This document shows positions 36,464-49,859 of a stretch of DNA of 64,000 bases, piece by piece. The notes beneath the pieces were generated by a model. The model searched no databases. It was not told the DNA's origin and worked only from the letters and a program-made list of their open reading frames with translations. Position numbers and translations under genes: made by a program. Location: NCBI GenBank assembly GCA_033439795.1, contig JAUTDP010000010.1, forward strand, positions 496,001-560,000. The letters run 5' to 3'. Position 1 is the first letter of the stretch, and every line of letters begins with the position of its first letter. The DNA is from Sordaria brevicollis (Eukaryota; Ascomycota; Sordariomycetes; Sordariales; Sordariaceae).

Positions 36464-38091
36464 ATATATTATATCTTATTATTGCGTTTATAATATATAA
36501 TTTTTAATTATTTAAACGTATTAAAATCCCTTTATTCGTAAATTATTAAATTTAATATTCTCTCTTTTTTTCGATAATTAAGGCAATTTCCTTCGTTATA
36601 ATAATTTCGATTATTAATTATTTATTAAAGTTATATCCTTTTATTTAAAGAATAAGGGTAATTTTCTTTTTATTTAGTAAATAAAAGTAAATACCGCGTT
36701 TTTTTCTCTTTTTCCGTTCTTAAAATCGTTTCGTAAATTATAAACCTTCTCTTCGTTCGTTAATATTTAATATAAATAATAATAACGATCCTATATATTT
36801 TTTAGGAAATAATAACGAATTCCCTATAATTTTTCGTTCTCTAAATATTAATAAATTATTTATAATAAATAATTTATTTACTTACGATATTAATATTTAT
36901 ATTATTACCTTATGCGAATTTTTTATCCTTTAAAGTATTAATAACTTTATTACCGCCGTCGAAAAGGATAAAAATAAGGAAGCGGTCCCCGAAAATTATT
37001 TATCCAATATTAATATTATCGCCGGATATCCCGTTTTCCGCTCGATTATTATATTTATTACCCGTATTTATATTAAAATTCTATTTATTATTAAAAATTA
37101 CCGCAAAGAAATATTTATTAACCGTTATATTATTAACGACGTTTAAAATACATTCAACGATATAAATTTTAAATATTAATAATTTATTATTAAATATTAA
37201 TCCTTTAAAGCTAATAAATTTACTACTAATAAATATAATAATACCCTTTATAATATTATTTTGAAATTTATAATTGAATTTAATACGAATATTACGAATA
37301 AAATTATTAATATTAATATTATATCCGGCTACCGTTAAATTATTAATAACTTTCCTATTTTTATAGGGAAGGAATTTAATAGCGCTACTACCCGTTATAA
37401 AATCTTCGCTACTTAGCGTTTTTATATTTAATTTTAATAGAAAATCAATACCCTTTTTTATTCTAATAAAAGTATTAAAATTATTAAAACAACTATATTT
37501 CTAAGTTTTAAAATCCTATTTAATATTTATAAAGAGTTTTAAATTATTTAGAACGATAAATCCAAAAATATTTAGCGTTAGAAAATTAGAAAGGAATTTA
37601 TAAATTATTTAATTAAACGTTTTAAAAATATTAATTTAATTAACAATATTAATTATTATTTCGAAAAATACTATATAAAGAACCGCCCCTTTATCGAATT
37701 TAAATAAAAATTTACTAATTTTTATAATTTAATTAATTATAACGACGTAATAAAAATTTATTACCTTCGTAATAAAATTAATAAACGTTTTTATAACGGT
37801 TTTACTTATTATAACCCCCCGGCTACTAACGATTTTTATATTTAATTCAACCTATACCGTACTATTATTATTAATTTCGAAGATATTAATTACTATTAAA
37901 AGATAATTAACCGCGCCCTTAATTTATCCATTATTAATACCGCCCCCGTTATTAATTTTAATTCCGCCCTTCGCGCTAATTTTAATAACATTCCCATTAA
38001 TTAAAGTAATAATAAAATAGACCTAAACGCCGTCAATTTAACTATATTTATTTATAAGGATATTTTTAATTAATATATACGTAAGGGCTTT

Positions 38092-38133
38092 TACCGCTAT
38101 TATAATTAAAAGGGTTATATTAATTATAATTAT
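38092..38133 (+). pseudogene. Gag zinc-knuckle relic (CX2CX4HX4C)
   Basis: Codons TAC-x2-TAT-x4-TAT-x4-TAT sit at the spacing of the retroviral zinc knuckle. They read Y-x2-Y-x4-Y-x4-Y but become C-x2-C-x4-H-x4-C if TGC/TGT and CAC/CAT mutated to TAC/TAT, exactly the RIP change. The context KGYINYNY corresponds to the usual KGH-x4-C. It lies about 1.6 kb inside the left LTR, where gag ends. Confidence 0.65.
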
Positions 38134-40029
38134 ATTAATTCGATAAATTACGGTAATAAGGGCTATTAAAATAATAAGGGTAAAAGTAATAAAAAGAAGA
38201 AAAAGTATAATTAAAATTAATAAATTAAAATTTATACCGTTATTACTATTTTAACCGCCCTTATTACCCCCGCTATTCCGGCCGCCGAAGGTAAAAAATA
38301 TTATAACGTTCTAAAAAATAAATAACTTCTATACTTAATTACGTATAAAGGCTTTAACGGTTATTATAATTCTTAATTAAAAAGGATAAAGTTTTAAATT
38401 CCTCGGAATTAAAAAGTTTAAAAGAAATACAAATTTAATTTTTAAATAATTTTATTACCTTAAATTTAATATTCTTTTCTTCCTATATAATAACCGGCTT
38501 ATATAAAGACTATTATATTACTTTCGTTAATAATAAATATTCTACGTTTATTTTTATCGACTATTCTTTTATAATAAAAAATAACCTTCCGTATTTTAAA
38601 CTTCAATACCTAAAGAAATTAATTTTAATTAATAATATAATTAAAAATATTATTTCTAAAAGGGTAAGGACTAAATTCTATATTAAATTTCATAATAAAA
38701 TTATTACCTTTTTAATATACGATATTTCCTTTAAATACCCTATAATTTTAAATTTCTTATAAATATAATTTTATAAACCCGAGATTAATTATAATATATA
38801 TAACGTATAATTTAAATATTATTATAGCCGTTATTTTATTATAAATTTATTTAACGAATTAATTATAATACTACGTACTATTTTTAATAACGTCATAATC
38901 GCCGCTATTAAAATTTCCTCTAAATTTATTTTAATAATAACCCCCCCTTAAGAGAATATATTAACTCCTAAAGCTATTTCCCTAATTATAATATAAAAAT
39001 TAACTCCGATAATTATATTTATAACCGTTTTTAAAATGAAGTTTATTCCTTAAACGAAGAAATTTGTTCCCTAAAAGAAATTTACTCTTTAAATTAACCC
39101 CACTCCTATTTACAATTCACCCATTCCCGAACCTTCTTAATTTTTTACTTACTATAATACCGCCCTATTTAAAACCTTAATTATTAATTAGGTTAATATT
39201 AAAGTTTAAAGTATTTTAAAAATAATCGCTCTCTTTATTAAAATTAAAAGCTTTATAATTTACGAACTTTATATTAAATTAAATAGTCGGCGTATATTAG
39301 CCGGTATATATTACGAATATAATCCCTATTTATTTAAAATAGTAAATAATTTCTTAAATTTAAAGGATATTAAAAAATTTAACGCCGCTACGTTTAATTT
39401 TTTATACGAGAGGGATAATTTATAACCTATAATTATAATATACGCGGAATTCGAACGCTTAACCGCTATCTACGAATTTAACGAAATTATTCTAATTAAA
39501 AAAATTATTAATAATATTTAAAATAAGGAGGGTAAAAAATATAAAAATATATTATTAAAAAACCTTTATAATTTTATCGAAGCTATAGCGGGTAATAATT
39601 CCGAAAATAATATTAAAATTATAATTTTAATAAAATTATTAAATTTAATAAGTAATTTCAATTAGGATATTCTTATATATAAAAAAATTATTTATTAGGT
39701 TACGGTAATTAAAATCGCTAAATAAATTAACTTTAATAAAATTACGGAAGAGGATACGAAGAAGTTTTTTAAAAAAAATTAACGGTTAATACTATTAAAG
39801 GAGGAAATTATAATTAAAATCTTTGAACGGTATTATAAGAATATTTTAATTTTCTTACTTTAATTAATAAAAGAGGTCTTATTTTATTATATTTACGATT
39901 ATAAAATTAAATTATTATTAGGCGTTAAGCCGCTTAATATTTATATTCGCCCGATATCTTCTATCGAAATTTCGGTTATTAAATAATAAATTAATAATAA
40001 TTTTTATAAAAATTTTATCCGCCCTTTAT

Positions 40030-40760
40030 AATTAACCGCGGTTACTCCTATCCTTTTAATTAAAAAACCGGGCGGCGGAGTCCGAATTTATATAAATTAT
40101 AAAAATATTAATAATATTACCCTAAAGTTCTATTATCCGCTTTTATTAATTAAGGAGATTTTAAATTCGATTTTTAAAGTAAAAATCTTTATTAAATTAA
40201 ATATTATTATTATATTTAATTAAATATAAATTAAAAAGGGCTACGAATAATTAACTGCGTTTATTATTCGTTTTAATTTATTCGAATCTTTAATTTATCC
40301 GTTTAACTTTTAAAATACGCTAAATATATTTTAAAATTATATTAATAATATCCTATATAATATTTTCGACGTCTATATAACCGCGTATTTTAATAATATC
40401 CTAATTTACTCCAATAATAAAGAAGAATACGAATAATATATTAATAAAATTTTAGAACGAATAATTAAAATAAGATTACAAATCGATATCGATAAATACG
40501 AATTTTATATAATATATACGAAATATTTAAGCCTAATTATTATACTTAATAATATCGAAATAAATCTTAAAAAGGTCGCCGCCGTTATAATATAGTAAGC
40601 TCCCGACTCTAAATATTCGTTATAACGCTTCCTAAATTTCGCCAATTTCTACCGACGTTTTATAAAATACTTTTTAATTATAGTAAGATTATTTTACGAA
40701 TTAATTAAGAAAATAGTACCCGTAAATTAAAAATAAATAAAGTAGTATTAAAATTCTTTC
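40030..40760 (+). pseudogene. Reverse transcriptase relic of the 36169-43527 element
   Basis: The frame reads TPILLIKKPGGGVRIYINYK, INNITLKFYYPLLLIKEIL, IFIKLNIIIIFN, TAFIIRFNLFESLIYPFNF and AYFNNILIYSNNKEEYE. It continues DIDKYEFYI, KKVAAVII and RFLNFANFYRRFIKYF. These are the complete Gypsy RT blocks in order. The YxDD core is FNN, both aspartates now Asn. Stops are TAA or TAG only, mostly where Gln, Arg or Trp is conserved in the family. Confidence 0.87.
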
Positions 40761-41829
40761 GAAGTATTAAAGAAAGCTTTTACGAATAGACTAATTTTAC
40801 GTATTTATAATTAATTTAAATTAATTATTATAGAGACGGACGTTTTAAATTAGGTTTATAGAAGAATTTTATCATAATACGATAATAATAATATTTACAA
40901 CTAATCGCCTATTTTAATTAAAAATATTCCGCCGCCGAATATAATTATAATATTTATAATAAAAAATTATTAGCTATTATTAAAATATTAAAAGAGTAGA
41001 AACTAGAATTTAAAAGAATATAATAATTATTTAAAATCTTTATAGATTATTAGAATTTAAAAATATTTATAATTAATAAATAATTAACGCCCCGCTATAT
41101 AAAATAGTTCTAATTTTTATTTCGTTTTAATTTTATAATTAAATACCGACCGGATTCCCTCTAAATTCGCCCCGACGCTTTTAGCCGTAAATTAAAAGAT
41201 ATCCTTAAGAATATAAATAACGAATAATTATTAATACGTAATAAAATTTTATTAAATAAGAACTTCTTCGTTAATAATATTTTTATTTTAAAGCCGGAAG
41301 ATAAATTAAACGTAAGAAACTTCGTCGGTTATAAATATAAGGCTTTAAAAAAAATAGAATTAAAAGAATTAATAAGAATTAAATATTTATATAAATTGGA
41401 TATTCTAAATAAAAAATTAATAAATAATTTAATAACGGAATTTTACGAAAAATTTACCTTTTTATAAGACGTTTTAACCTATTTATTAGACCCTAACTAT
41501 CGCATATAATTAAAGGAGGTACGTAAATAAATAGTAAAAATTTCGTTCACGGAATACCGCGCTATTTAAGGATATATTTATTTTAAAAATATTATTATCG
41601 TAGACTTTAATAATTCTACTCTTTATTTATAATTCCTTTAATATATTTATAATTCGTTATTAATAAGGTATTTAGGCAAAAAAAAGACTTTCTACTTATT
41701 ATTATAATTTTACTTTTAATTAAAAATATATTAATCCGTTAAAATATACTATAAAGCATACTTTTAATACGTAAAGATAAAGCATTTATAATACTCCCCT
41801 TATAGTCTATTAAAATTATTAACCGTTCT

Positions 41830-42360
41830 TTTCGCATTATAAAAGGATATTTCTATTAATTATATTACCCCGTTAACGCCTTATTTTTAAAAGGGATAGG
41901 AATTTAAATACGTTATAATAATTATTAATCGGTTAATTAAAATATATTATTTTATCCTTTATAAAATTTTAATAGCGGAAGAATTAATAGAGTATTTTAT
42001 TAATAAAATTTATAGCCTTTACGGCGTATTTAATATTATTATTTCCGACCGCGGTATATAATTTATTTCGACGTTTTAGAAAACCTTATTTTTAAAATTA
42101 AAAGTAAATTTAAAACCTTCGTTTATTTTTTACTTATTTATTAATAATTAAACCGAATTTATTAACGTTAAAATAAAATATTATTTAAAGATTTATATTA
42201 ATTAAATTTAAAATAATTAGGTCGATTAATTATTAATCGCGGAATTTATAAAAAATAATACCGCTTTTAAAATTATAAGAATATTCCCCTTCTTTATTAA
42301 TTACGGTTTTAACCCGCGTATAAATATCGAACCGGTTATCCTTTACCTTCCCGAATTATT
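41830..42360 (+). pseudogene. Integrase relic of the 36169-43527 element
   Basis: Around 42140-42320 the frame reads INN-stop-TEFINVKIKYYLKIYIN, then AEFIKNNTAFKIIRIFPFFI and NYGFNPRINIEP. This matches the integrase block INGQTERVN-x-E-x-YLR through AEFAYNN-x-ST-x-SPF-x-x-x-YG-x-x-PR. The His/Gln/Asp positions are altered only by changes RIP can make. The position after RT fits Gypsy, not Copia. Confidence 0.75.
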
Positions 42361-43232
42361 AAAGGCTTAAAAGGCCGAATTTTTTAAAATTTATAAAATA
42401 ACGGAGCGGTTTAAAACTATCCTCGATTTCGTAATAATTAAAGTAAAGTAAATATAATAACGTTATAAGAATAATATTAATATTAGGAAATTGGACGCCC
42501 CGGTTTATAAATTAAGCGATATAATCTTCTTTAATATTTAAAATCTCAAAATTAGTCGCCTATACGCTAAATTTATTCCGCTTTTCGAAGGTCCTTTTTT
42601 AATTATTAAAATTAATACCCATTTTATTATTTTTAAATTATTAATTAATATAAAGTACGGACGGATTTTTAATATAAATAAAGTAAAGCCTTAATTACCG
42701 GCGGGGTTATTAAGTTAAATATAATAATAGTAGAATATCCGCGCTAATATAGGGAAGATTATATATTGAACGGATAATGGCGAAAATTCTTTCGAATAGA
42801 ATTTCGTAGAAATTAATAAATATAAAAAGGAAAGGGGTTATTAAATATATTACGTTATTTAAGCTCCCCTTTATAAATTTAATTAATAATTATATATTAA
42901 TATAATAATATATTTAGAAAAGGTTAAAAGATTTTACGAAAAATATTCTAATACCCTAATACCGCTAAATTAGGTTAAAGCCGAAAAGAAGAAGTTTAAG
43001 GAAGAAATACGGAAATTAGAGGAATTAAAAATATTATCGGAAGAGGGGGATTCGCTAGCGGAAAATACGGAAGTTCCAGCCGAAGAATAAAAGGAAGTAA
43101 AGAGGAAATCGCTATAATTAAAGACCGCTACGGCTATAAAAACTTTTCGAAATATAACGATACGTTTAATAAAAATTTTTATTATTTTATATAATAATAA
43201 TTAATTATACGGCTTTTTTTAATTAAAGGTAA

Positions 43233-43527
43233 TATTATAAATTTAATTTAATAATTATACGTAATTTAGTTATATATTTATATTAAGGTTATAATTATTA
43301 TTAAAATAATTATAACCTTATTCGGTTAGCCCGCCGCCGCGGTCGTATAGCGATATAGTCGCAGTCCCGGTTATATAACTACGCGCGCCCTACGCGCGTA
43401 TGGTCTATGCGCTATGCCCTTATAAGGGCAGCTACCCGCGTATAGTTTCGCTCCCTTTCCTCTTTTCCTTCCTCGTGTAATATCGTATATTCTATTCTAC
43501 CTACTTTGGTCGTGTTTACCCGTGATA
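43233..43527 (+). repeat. Right LTR with conserved palindromes
   Basis: It is co-linear with 36169-36463 and begins TATTATAAATTTAATTTAAT (RIP form) and ends CCCGTGATA. The three palindromes are kept (43285-43319, a CGCGCG hairpin at 43381-43399, TGCCCTTATAAGGGCA at 43415-43430). Here the first 130 bp are heavily mutated and the last 100 are nearly intact, the opposite of the left LTR. Confidence 0.9.
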
Positions 43528-43532
43528 ATTAT
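43528..43532. repeat. Target-site duplication (right), ATTAT
   Basis: Repeat of 36164-36168 directly after the right LTR. Confidence 0.78.
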
Positions 43533-45100
43533 ATTAAAAGCGATTCGCTTATTATTCCCTTTAATAATAGGGGGGTTAATATCTTTAACCTTAAAATTAT
43601 AAGGATTTATAAAAATATTTTTAATAATTTTATTAGTAATTAATTATACTTCTTCCTTTTTTAATTTATATTCGAAATAGATAAAATATACTTTTATAAT
43701 AAAAATATTAATAGATAAATATATCGTTATATTATTAAGAAAGCGTATAAAGGTCGTTATCCCCTAATTAATAATTATTACCCTGATATAATCTATAATT
43801 TAAATAAATAAATTAATTATAACCCTATTTAACATTTATTATCGAAATAATTTATTAAATACCCGGGTAAAAAAACTATTATTTATAACCCTATTTAATT
43901 TTAATCTCTTAAAGGGCGTCCCTAATAGCCTATAATATCCCTATTTAAACGATATTATCGGGACCGTTATTATAAGAACTAATATATTCGCAATTATCTA
44001 TTAATTTTATAATTAATTTATATTTAGCCGGGAATTTAAAAACGCCCTTCAAATATAATTCCTAAATGAAATTAGTAAACGATAGGATATCCCCGAAATA
44101 ATTTAATATAGGGGTTATAAAATATAATAAATAAATTAAAATAAATAATACCCTAATTATTTTAATAATCGTCGAATTAATATTCTTCGTAAATTAGGCC
44201 TCGTCGATAATAATATTTTAAAATTTAACGTCTCTAATTATTATAATACTAATTCTAATAACCCGTATAATATATATCTTTTTAAATTTATAAAATATTA
44301 ATATATTATATTTATTATTTTTATTATAATAAAAACGGGAATTCTAATTGGAATAAAAATTTACCGATTTTAAATATTTAGAAAATTACCCTCGGGGTTA
44401 ACGCTACCTTCTAATTTTCTAACCTCTTCTTCGGCTATATTTATAATACCGGCTAAATCGTTATTTTTATTATCTAATTATCCGTCGTCTATTTTATCGT
44501 TATCCTCGTCGGACTAACCGGGTTCTTCTAATTATTTACCACCTATATTAACCTTTATACGCCCCTTTATACTAATATAAAATAAATTATAATCTTTAAA
44601 AATATTACGTTTTAAAATAAATTTTTTATCCTTAATTACCTACCGTTTAATAATCATAAAGGCCGTAATTAAAATAATAATTTTAATTATTATAAAATCT
44701 CCTCTTTTTTCTATATATTCCCGTATTAAATTATCGAATCCTAATATAATTAATATATACGCCCTTTTTATATCGGTTTTAAATATTTAGCCGGGATTTT
44801 AATATTAAACCCAAATTTCCAAATCGTTAAACGTTTAATACAATTCGGTAAACGTTTAAAGTATTAAAAATAATAAAAATATAATAAGGTTCGGGTAGGC
44901 CTTAATTAATTTCCTTTATTCGTAATCGAATTTAAATTGTAAATATTATATTAAAAATACCGTATTATAAATTAACGTTTTCCCCGTACCGATTTTATTT
45001 ATAAATATAACGCTATAAAAAGGAGAATTTAATAATTCATAAATAATATAAATATTTATTAAAAGTTAATATTAATTTAATATTATTATTATTAAAGTAA
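43533..45100 (-). pseudogene. SNF2-family helicase relic (N-terminal lobe)
   Basis: On the minus strand, motif I reads NKIGTGKTLI (GTGKT at 44990-44976), where SNF2 proteins have DEMGLGKT-x. Motif II reads NIIIDEA-stop-FTKN (IDEA at 44208-44197), the DEAH/DEAQ-x-x-KN box. About 80 bp on, TPILNYFGDILSFTNFI (about 44115-44065) matches the motif III block GTP-x-x-N-x-x-x-(D/E)-x-x-SL-x-x-FL. Order, strand and frame logic fit SNF2. The 260-residue gap between motifs I and II suggests an insertion, as in Rad5-like members. Stops are TAA/TAG. The downstream end is cut by the Gypsy element at 43527 and may continue at 36163 and below. Confidence 0.68.
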
Positions 45101-46693
45101 TTAAATTAATTATAATTAAAATAAAATAAATTTACTGGTAATTTAATAAACGAAAAGATTATATTTCTCTTTTTTATTTATATTTTAATTCGTTTAATTA
45201 TATTTACCCTTATACAATAAATAATTAAACGTAAAAGGCGAAATCTCCTCTTTACTATCGTAATCGGCGATAATCTTATTAATAATATAAATACTACTAA
45301 TAATAAATTTAACGTCGGAAAAGTATTTCTATAATAAATAATATTTAATAATTAAATTCTTAATATACGTAAAATTTTAAATCTCTATTTATACTTTAGC
45401 GTAAACTTTATTTTAATTATCCTTATTATTTTATACAATTTATATAATCCGATTAATTATTTTAAATATATTAAAGAGAAAGCGTAAAATATTTTCCTTT
45501 TTATAAAAAAGGGGAAATTCTTTAAAATTTATTCTAAATTTAACGATTTTTTCCTTGCCCTAAATTTCTCCTAATATTAATATAAAATCATTAAAGGTAC
45601 TATAATTAAAAATAGGGGCCGGGTCGTTATTATATTTTAATTAACTTAATTTAACTACAACGCTCTTAACCGCAATATTATATTTAATTTTTAATAAATT
45701 ATATAATAAAATATAAGAAGTTATATAAATATAGCGGTTATAAATCTATTTAGACTAATTATTAATAAGGCTATATTTTTAAATATCGTTGTCCGTAAAG
45801 GGTTTAAAAAATTAACCGCGTTTATTAAAATTTTCTACGTAATTCTTTAATTATATACTAATTAAAGTAATTATACTATAAATATTTCCTATAATATCGT
45901 CCGTTAATATAAAAATTATCGATAAATAATTTAAGAATATAAACGGGCCCGCTACTTCTACGGTTTTACCCTTTATAGGGCGGAAAAAGTTAAATATAAT
46001 ATAACCGTCCTTTCGTTTAATAAAGAATAAAAATATTTACTAAATATAAAATTAATCGTTTACGTAATACCTACCGTATATATAAAAATACGAATCGTCC
46101 TATTTTATAAAACGGGGGTTCTTAAAATATTAAAGGCCGGTTTTAATTGCGCGTAATATAATATATAATATAACGATAATCGTTCCGGGGATATAAATAT
46201 CGTTTATAAATATACCCTATATAAATTTAATAAGGTCGTTATTACGTATAACGACCGTTTATATAAATAAATCGTTTATAAAAATTCTTTTAACTATATA
46301 TATTATATTATTAATCTATAAATTAATAAAATTTAATAGCGCTATATTATATAAAATAACGTAACCTAGGAAAGTTATACCTATTTAACCTTTCTTTTTA
46401 TTAAGGGTTTTAAAATTAATTAAAGGTCTAAATTAATTAATAATTAGCGGATATTAATATATATTTATAAATACGTTCGTAAATTAAATAAATTACTATA
46501 TATTATTCTAATTAAAGTAATATAAGTAAGGCTTTATATAATGAATTCGAAATAGTAAATTATTATTATAATTAAAATTATATTTATTAATTCTAATTAA
46601 AATACTATTTTCTAGGATATTAAATAAATAGCTACGTTTTACTCTAATAGGAATAAATTAAATTAAAATTCGATTTAATAAAATTAGGATTAT

Positions 46694-46740
46694 TATTATT
46701 ATAATTAGAATTGAAAATTATAATTCTAATTATAATAATA
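46694..46740. repeat. Perfect 19-bp inverted repeat
   Basis: TATTATTATAATTAGAATT (46694-46712), a 9-base loop, and its exact reverse complement at 46722-46740. Part of a recurring CTAATTAG-type palindrome family in this block. Confidence 0.65.
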
Positions 46741-47282
46741 TCTATTTAAAACGAAAAATAGGAATATTTACGATTATAATCTATATAATTATATATTGCA
46801 TTTAACGATTTATATCCCGCTATAAAGACGGCTTCTTATTTCCATAATATTAAAATTATATTTATCTTATACGCTAAAATTTATCCGTTTAATATCCTCT
46901 TATAAATTTTTTTTATATCGGATAATTCGCCTTTTAAAAGAATGGGGTCCCGATTAATAAAAATATAATTTAAATCTTTATATTATTTAAATATCGATAA
47001 TTAAGGGGTTCTATAAATATAATTTAAATTATAATACCTAATATAACCTAAATACCTATTCTTAATTAATATCGCCTTAGGGTTAATAGTACTCTACTCC
47101 GAATATATCTTTAAATCGCGGTATTATTCGAAGGGGGGGTATTATAATTTTTATAGCTTTTTTATATTATAAATGTCGCCGATAAACGGAATTCGGTCGG
47201 TATTAAAATTTTCAATAAAGGTTACCCTTTATAATCCCGCCCTCGTATTACTTTTTAGAAGTATAATTATTACGGGCGAAAG

Positions 47283-47369
47283 TAATAATTATTATTATAA
47301 TTAAAATAAAATAATAATTATTATTATAATTAAAATAAAATAATAATTATTATTATAATTAGAATAAAT
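47283..47369. repeat. 29-bp unit repeated three times
   Basis: Units starting TAATAATTATTATTATAATT at 47283, 47312 and 47341 are nearly identical, with a G-for-A change in the third. A minisatellite of pure A/T plus one G. Confidence 0.7.
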
Positions 47370-49859
47370 CGTTCGAATATAATAATAAATTAAAGAGGAA
47401 ATAATAATTAAAAAAGGAGAAATTAAAAAAAAAAGGTTATAAAAAGAAAGTTCGAAGGAGAAAGAGTATAAAAAGTAATTCTTATAAATATACTAATCCT
47501 AATTAGGATAGCGCTAATCGCAATTTATAGTAAATCTTTAATAGCGTTAATTACGGCCGGGAATAAATCCTATCGCTAACTAATTTATCCAATTGAAATA
47601 AAAACGGATAAAAAAACGAATAGTAATAATTAATAAATAGGATAAAGTAAACGAAATCTTAAATTAAAAAGGTATATAGCGGCTAATAAACGATATATAT
47701 TAAATAAAAATTGAAATTTCAATTAATCGCTATTAATTATAATAAATAAATCACTTAGTTACTAAATAATTTATTAATACTAATTAATTCTAATTAGAAT
47801 AATATTTACTAATTATTTTAATAAAATTTACCGCTATAAATATTTAAACGAATTATAATAATTATAATAAAATATAAAATATATAATTATAATATTTATA
47901 ATACGTAATACTTATATAAAAATATATTACCGGTAGAATAATTCGTAAATTTTACTATAACGGGGCTTATAAAGATTATTGCGCTAAACCGTAAATAATC
48001 TAAACCGGTTATTTATTAAACTATTTTAATATTATTATTAAAATCCGCGTCCTATGTATTACTAATTATAATAATATTATCGCTATTTATTTCGGATTCG
48101 TCGGTAAGATTAAAATATTCGTAGTCTTTAATATATTCTAATTATATTTCTTTATTATTAAACCGATTAAAAGCCTCCGTAAATAAAATATTAAAGTTAT
48201 TATATTATAAATTTAGGGTATTAAAATTAACGGGGTTAAAATACCCATAACGCCAAATTGCGAATTTATTTACGTAAATTTTATAAACGTAATTAATAAT
48301 ATCTTCGTTAACCGAAGGGTTATTATACTTATTATTATTAAATCGCTTAAATTTTAATTCGATTACTTTCCGAATAATTACGGTAATTAAACCGATAGTA
48401 AATATTTTAATAAATGTAAATTTAACGTTATATATTTTATTCTTATTATATTTTAAATCGAAAGTAAAGGATCGATTAATATATTCTAATATTAAATCGA
48501 TTTTTTTCTAACTATTACTAATTATAATATACTATATAAGCCCGGATTATAAAATGGCCCGCGATAATACGTAATTTATTACTTCGGAGCGTAAGAATTA
48601 TAAAAAATAAAATATTTCTAGCCTATAATTAATATTCTTTTTATTATAGAAAAAAAATAATAAAAAGTCGATTATTTATCCGAGAATATTATAATCTTTA
48701 ACGTTAATAATATAGAATAAAATAAAGAGAACCTAAATAATATATAAATATCGATAAATATTCTGAAATTATATATTAATATACCCGGGCTAATTATCGG
48801 CGTATTTACTAATATATCCTTCTATAATAAAGATTTCGGCGTATATATAATCGAATTAAATAAATAAATAATATAAATTATATACCCGAGAAGCCTCTAC
48901 GATAATTATCTTTATAATTCATTCATTTACAATATTAAGATCGAAGAATTTACTTTGGATAAAATTCTTTATAAAAAAGGCGAATATCCTAAAATAAAAT
49001 ATATTATAAAGAAATTATAACCTATAATAAAATTCCGTCTTTTACTATTTAATATACTTAATCCGGCCAAACCTATAGGTATTTAATTTAATTAAAAGCT
49101 AAAAGTAGTAAAAAATTAAATTAATAAAATTAAATTTAATATAAAAGAAGGTTAGAATAAATATTATTTACTATTTCCAATTATATATAAATTACGCTTT
49201 TAATTAAATGGATATAATTTTATAAATAAATAAAATCTTTTTTTAATCGCTATAAATTAAAAATAGCCTATCGTTAAATTACTATAATTCTATTCCTAAT
49301 AAATTAAAAAACAATTTATCGTAAAAACGGTAAATATTAATTAATTCTCCTTTATTTTCGTTAATAATAAGGGTTTAAAAGATATAATTTTTATATATCT
49401 AATATTAGCGTCTATTAAAAAAGGGGAAAGTAAAAAGGATATTTTATTCGGAAATAATAGGGAATAAGGATCGTAATTTTTTAATAATAAATAAATAAAT
49501 AATAGAAGGAAATATAAATAGCGTTAAAATAAATAAAGGAATAACCTAATTAATTTTAAATAGGACGGTAAATTGGAATTAATTTAATTAAAATAGGCTA
49601 CGTAAATCCGGGCTATTTATAAATAAATACGTAATAAAATTACATATTATATTACGTTTTTTAATACTTAAATTCTATATAATATTAAAATAATTATAAT
49701 TATTATAAATTATAACGAAATTTAGATTAAATATAATATATTTAAAATTGTATTAAAAAAATTAATTTAAATACTATAGGGAAAGTAGAAATCGGAGTAT
49801 TAACCCTAATAATCTCTATAAGAATTTTAATAACGTTATTAATCCTACTATAAAAAATA

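Larger units (their letters stand above)
36169..43527 (+). mobile_element. Full-length RIP-mutated Ty3/Gypsy LTR retrotransposon (7.36 kb)
   Basis: Two 295-bp LTRs (36169-36463 and 43233-43527) match end to end once C/T and G/A changes are allowed, and are flanked by ATTAT. The internal plus strand shows a gag zinc knuckle (38092-38133), an RT with its catalytic block mutated (40.0-40.8 kb) and an integrase end block (41.8-42.4 kb), the Gypsy order. The LTRs differ from those of the 7423-15094 element in length and sequence, so this is another family. It lies inside a minus-strand helicase-like relic. Numerous TAA/TAG stops make it inactive. No clear polypurine tract is left, and no chromodomain was confirmed. 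Confidence 0.9.
45101..49859. other. AT-rich block 2, right part: RIP-mutated DNA with palindromes and tandem repeats
   Basis: CA/TG-depleted DNA with no recognised domain. Minus-strand frames near 45.2-46.1 kb may include the helicase N-terminus. Small palindromes of the CTAATTAG type cluster at 46.5-46.75 and 47.28-47.81 kb. Confidence 0.45.

Noticed and set aside
47283..47369. CRISPR-like array (29-bp units)
   Set aside because: Units are directly adjacent without spacers and the genome is fungal; it is a simple minisatellite.
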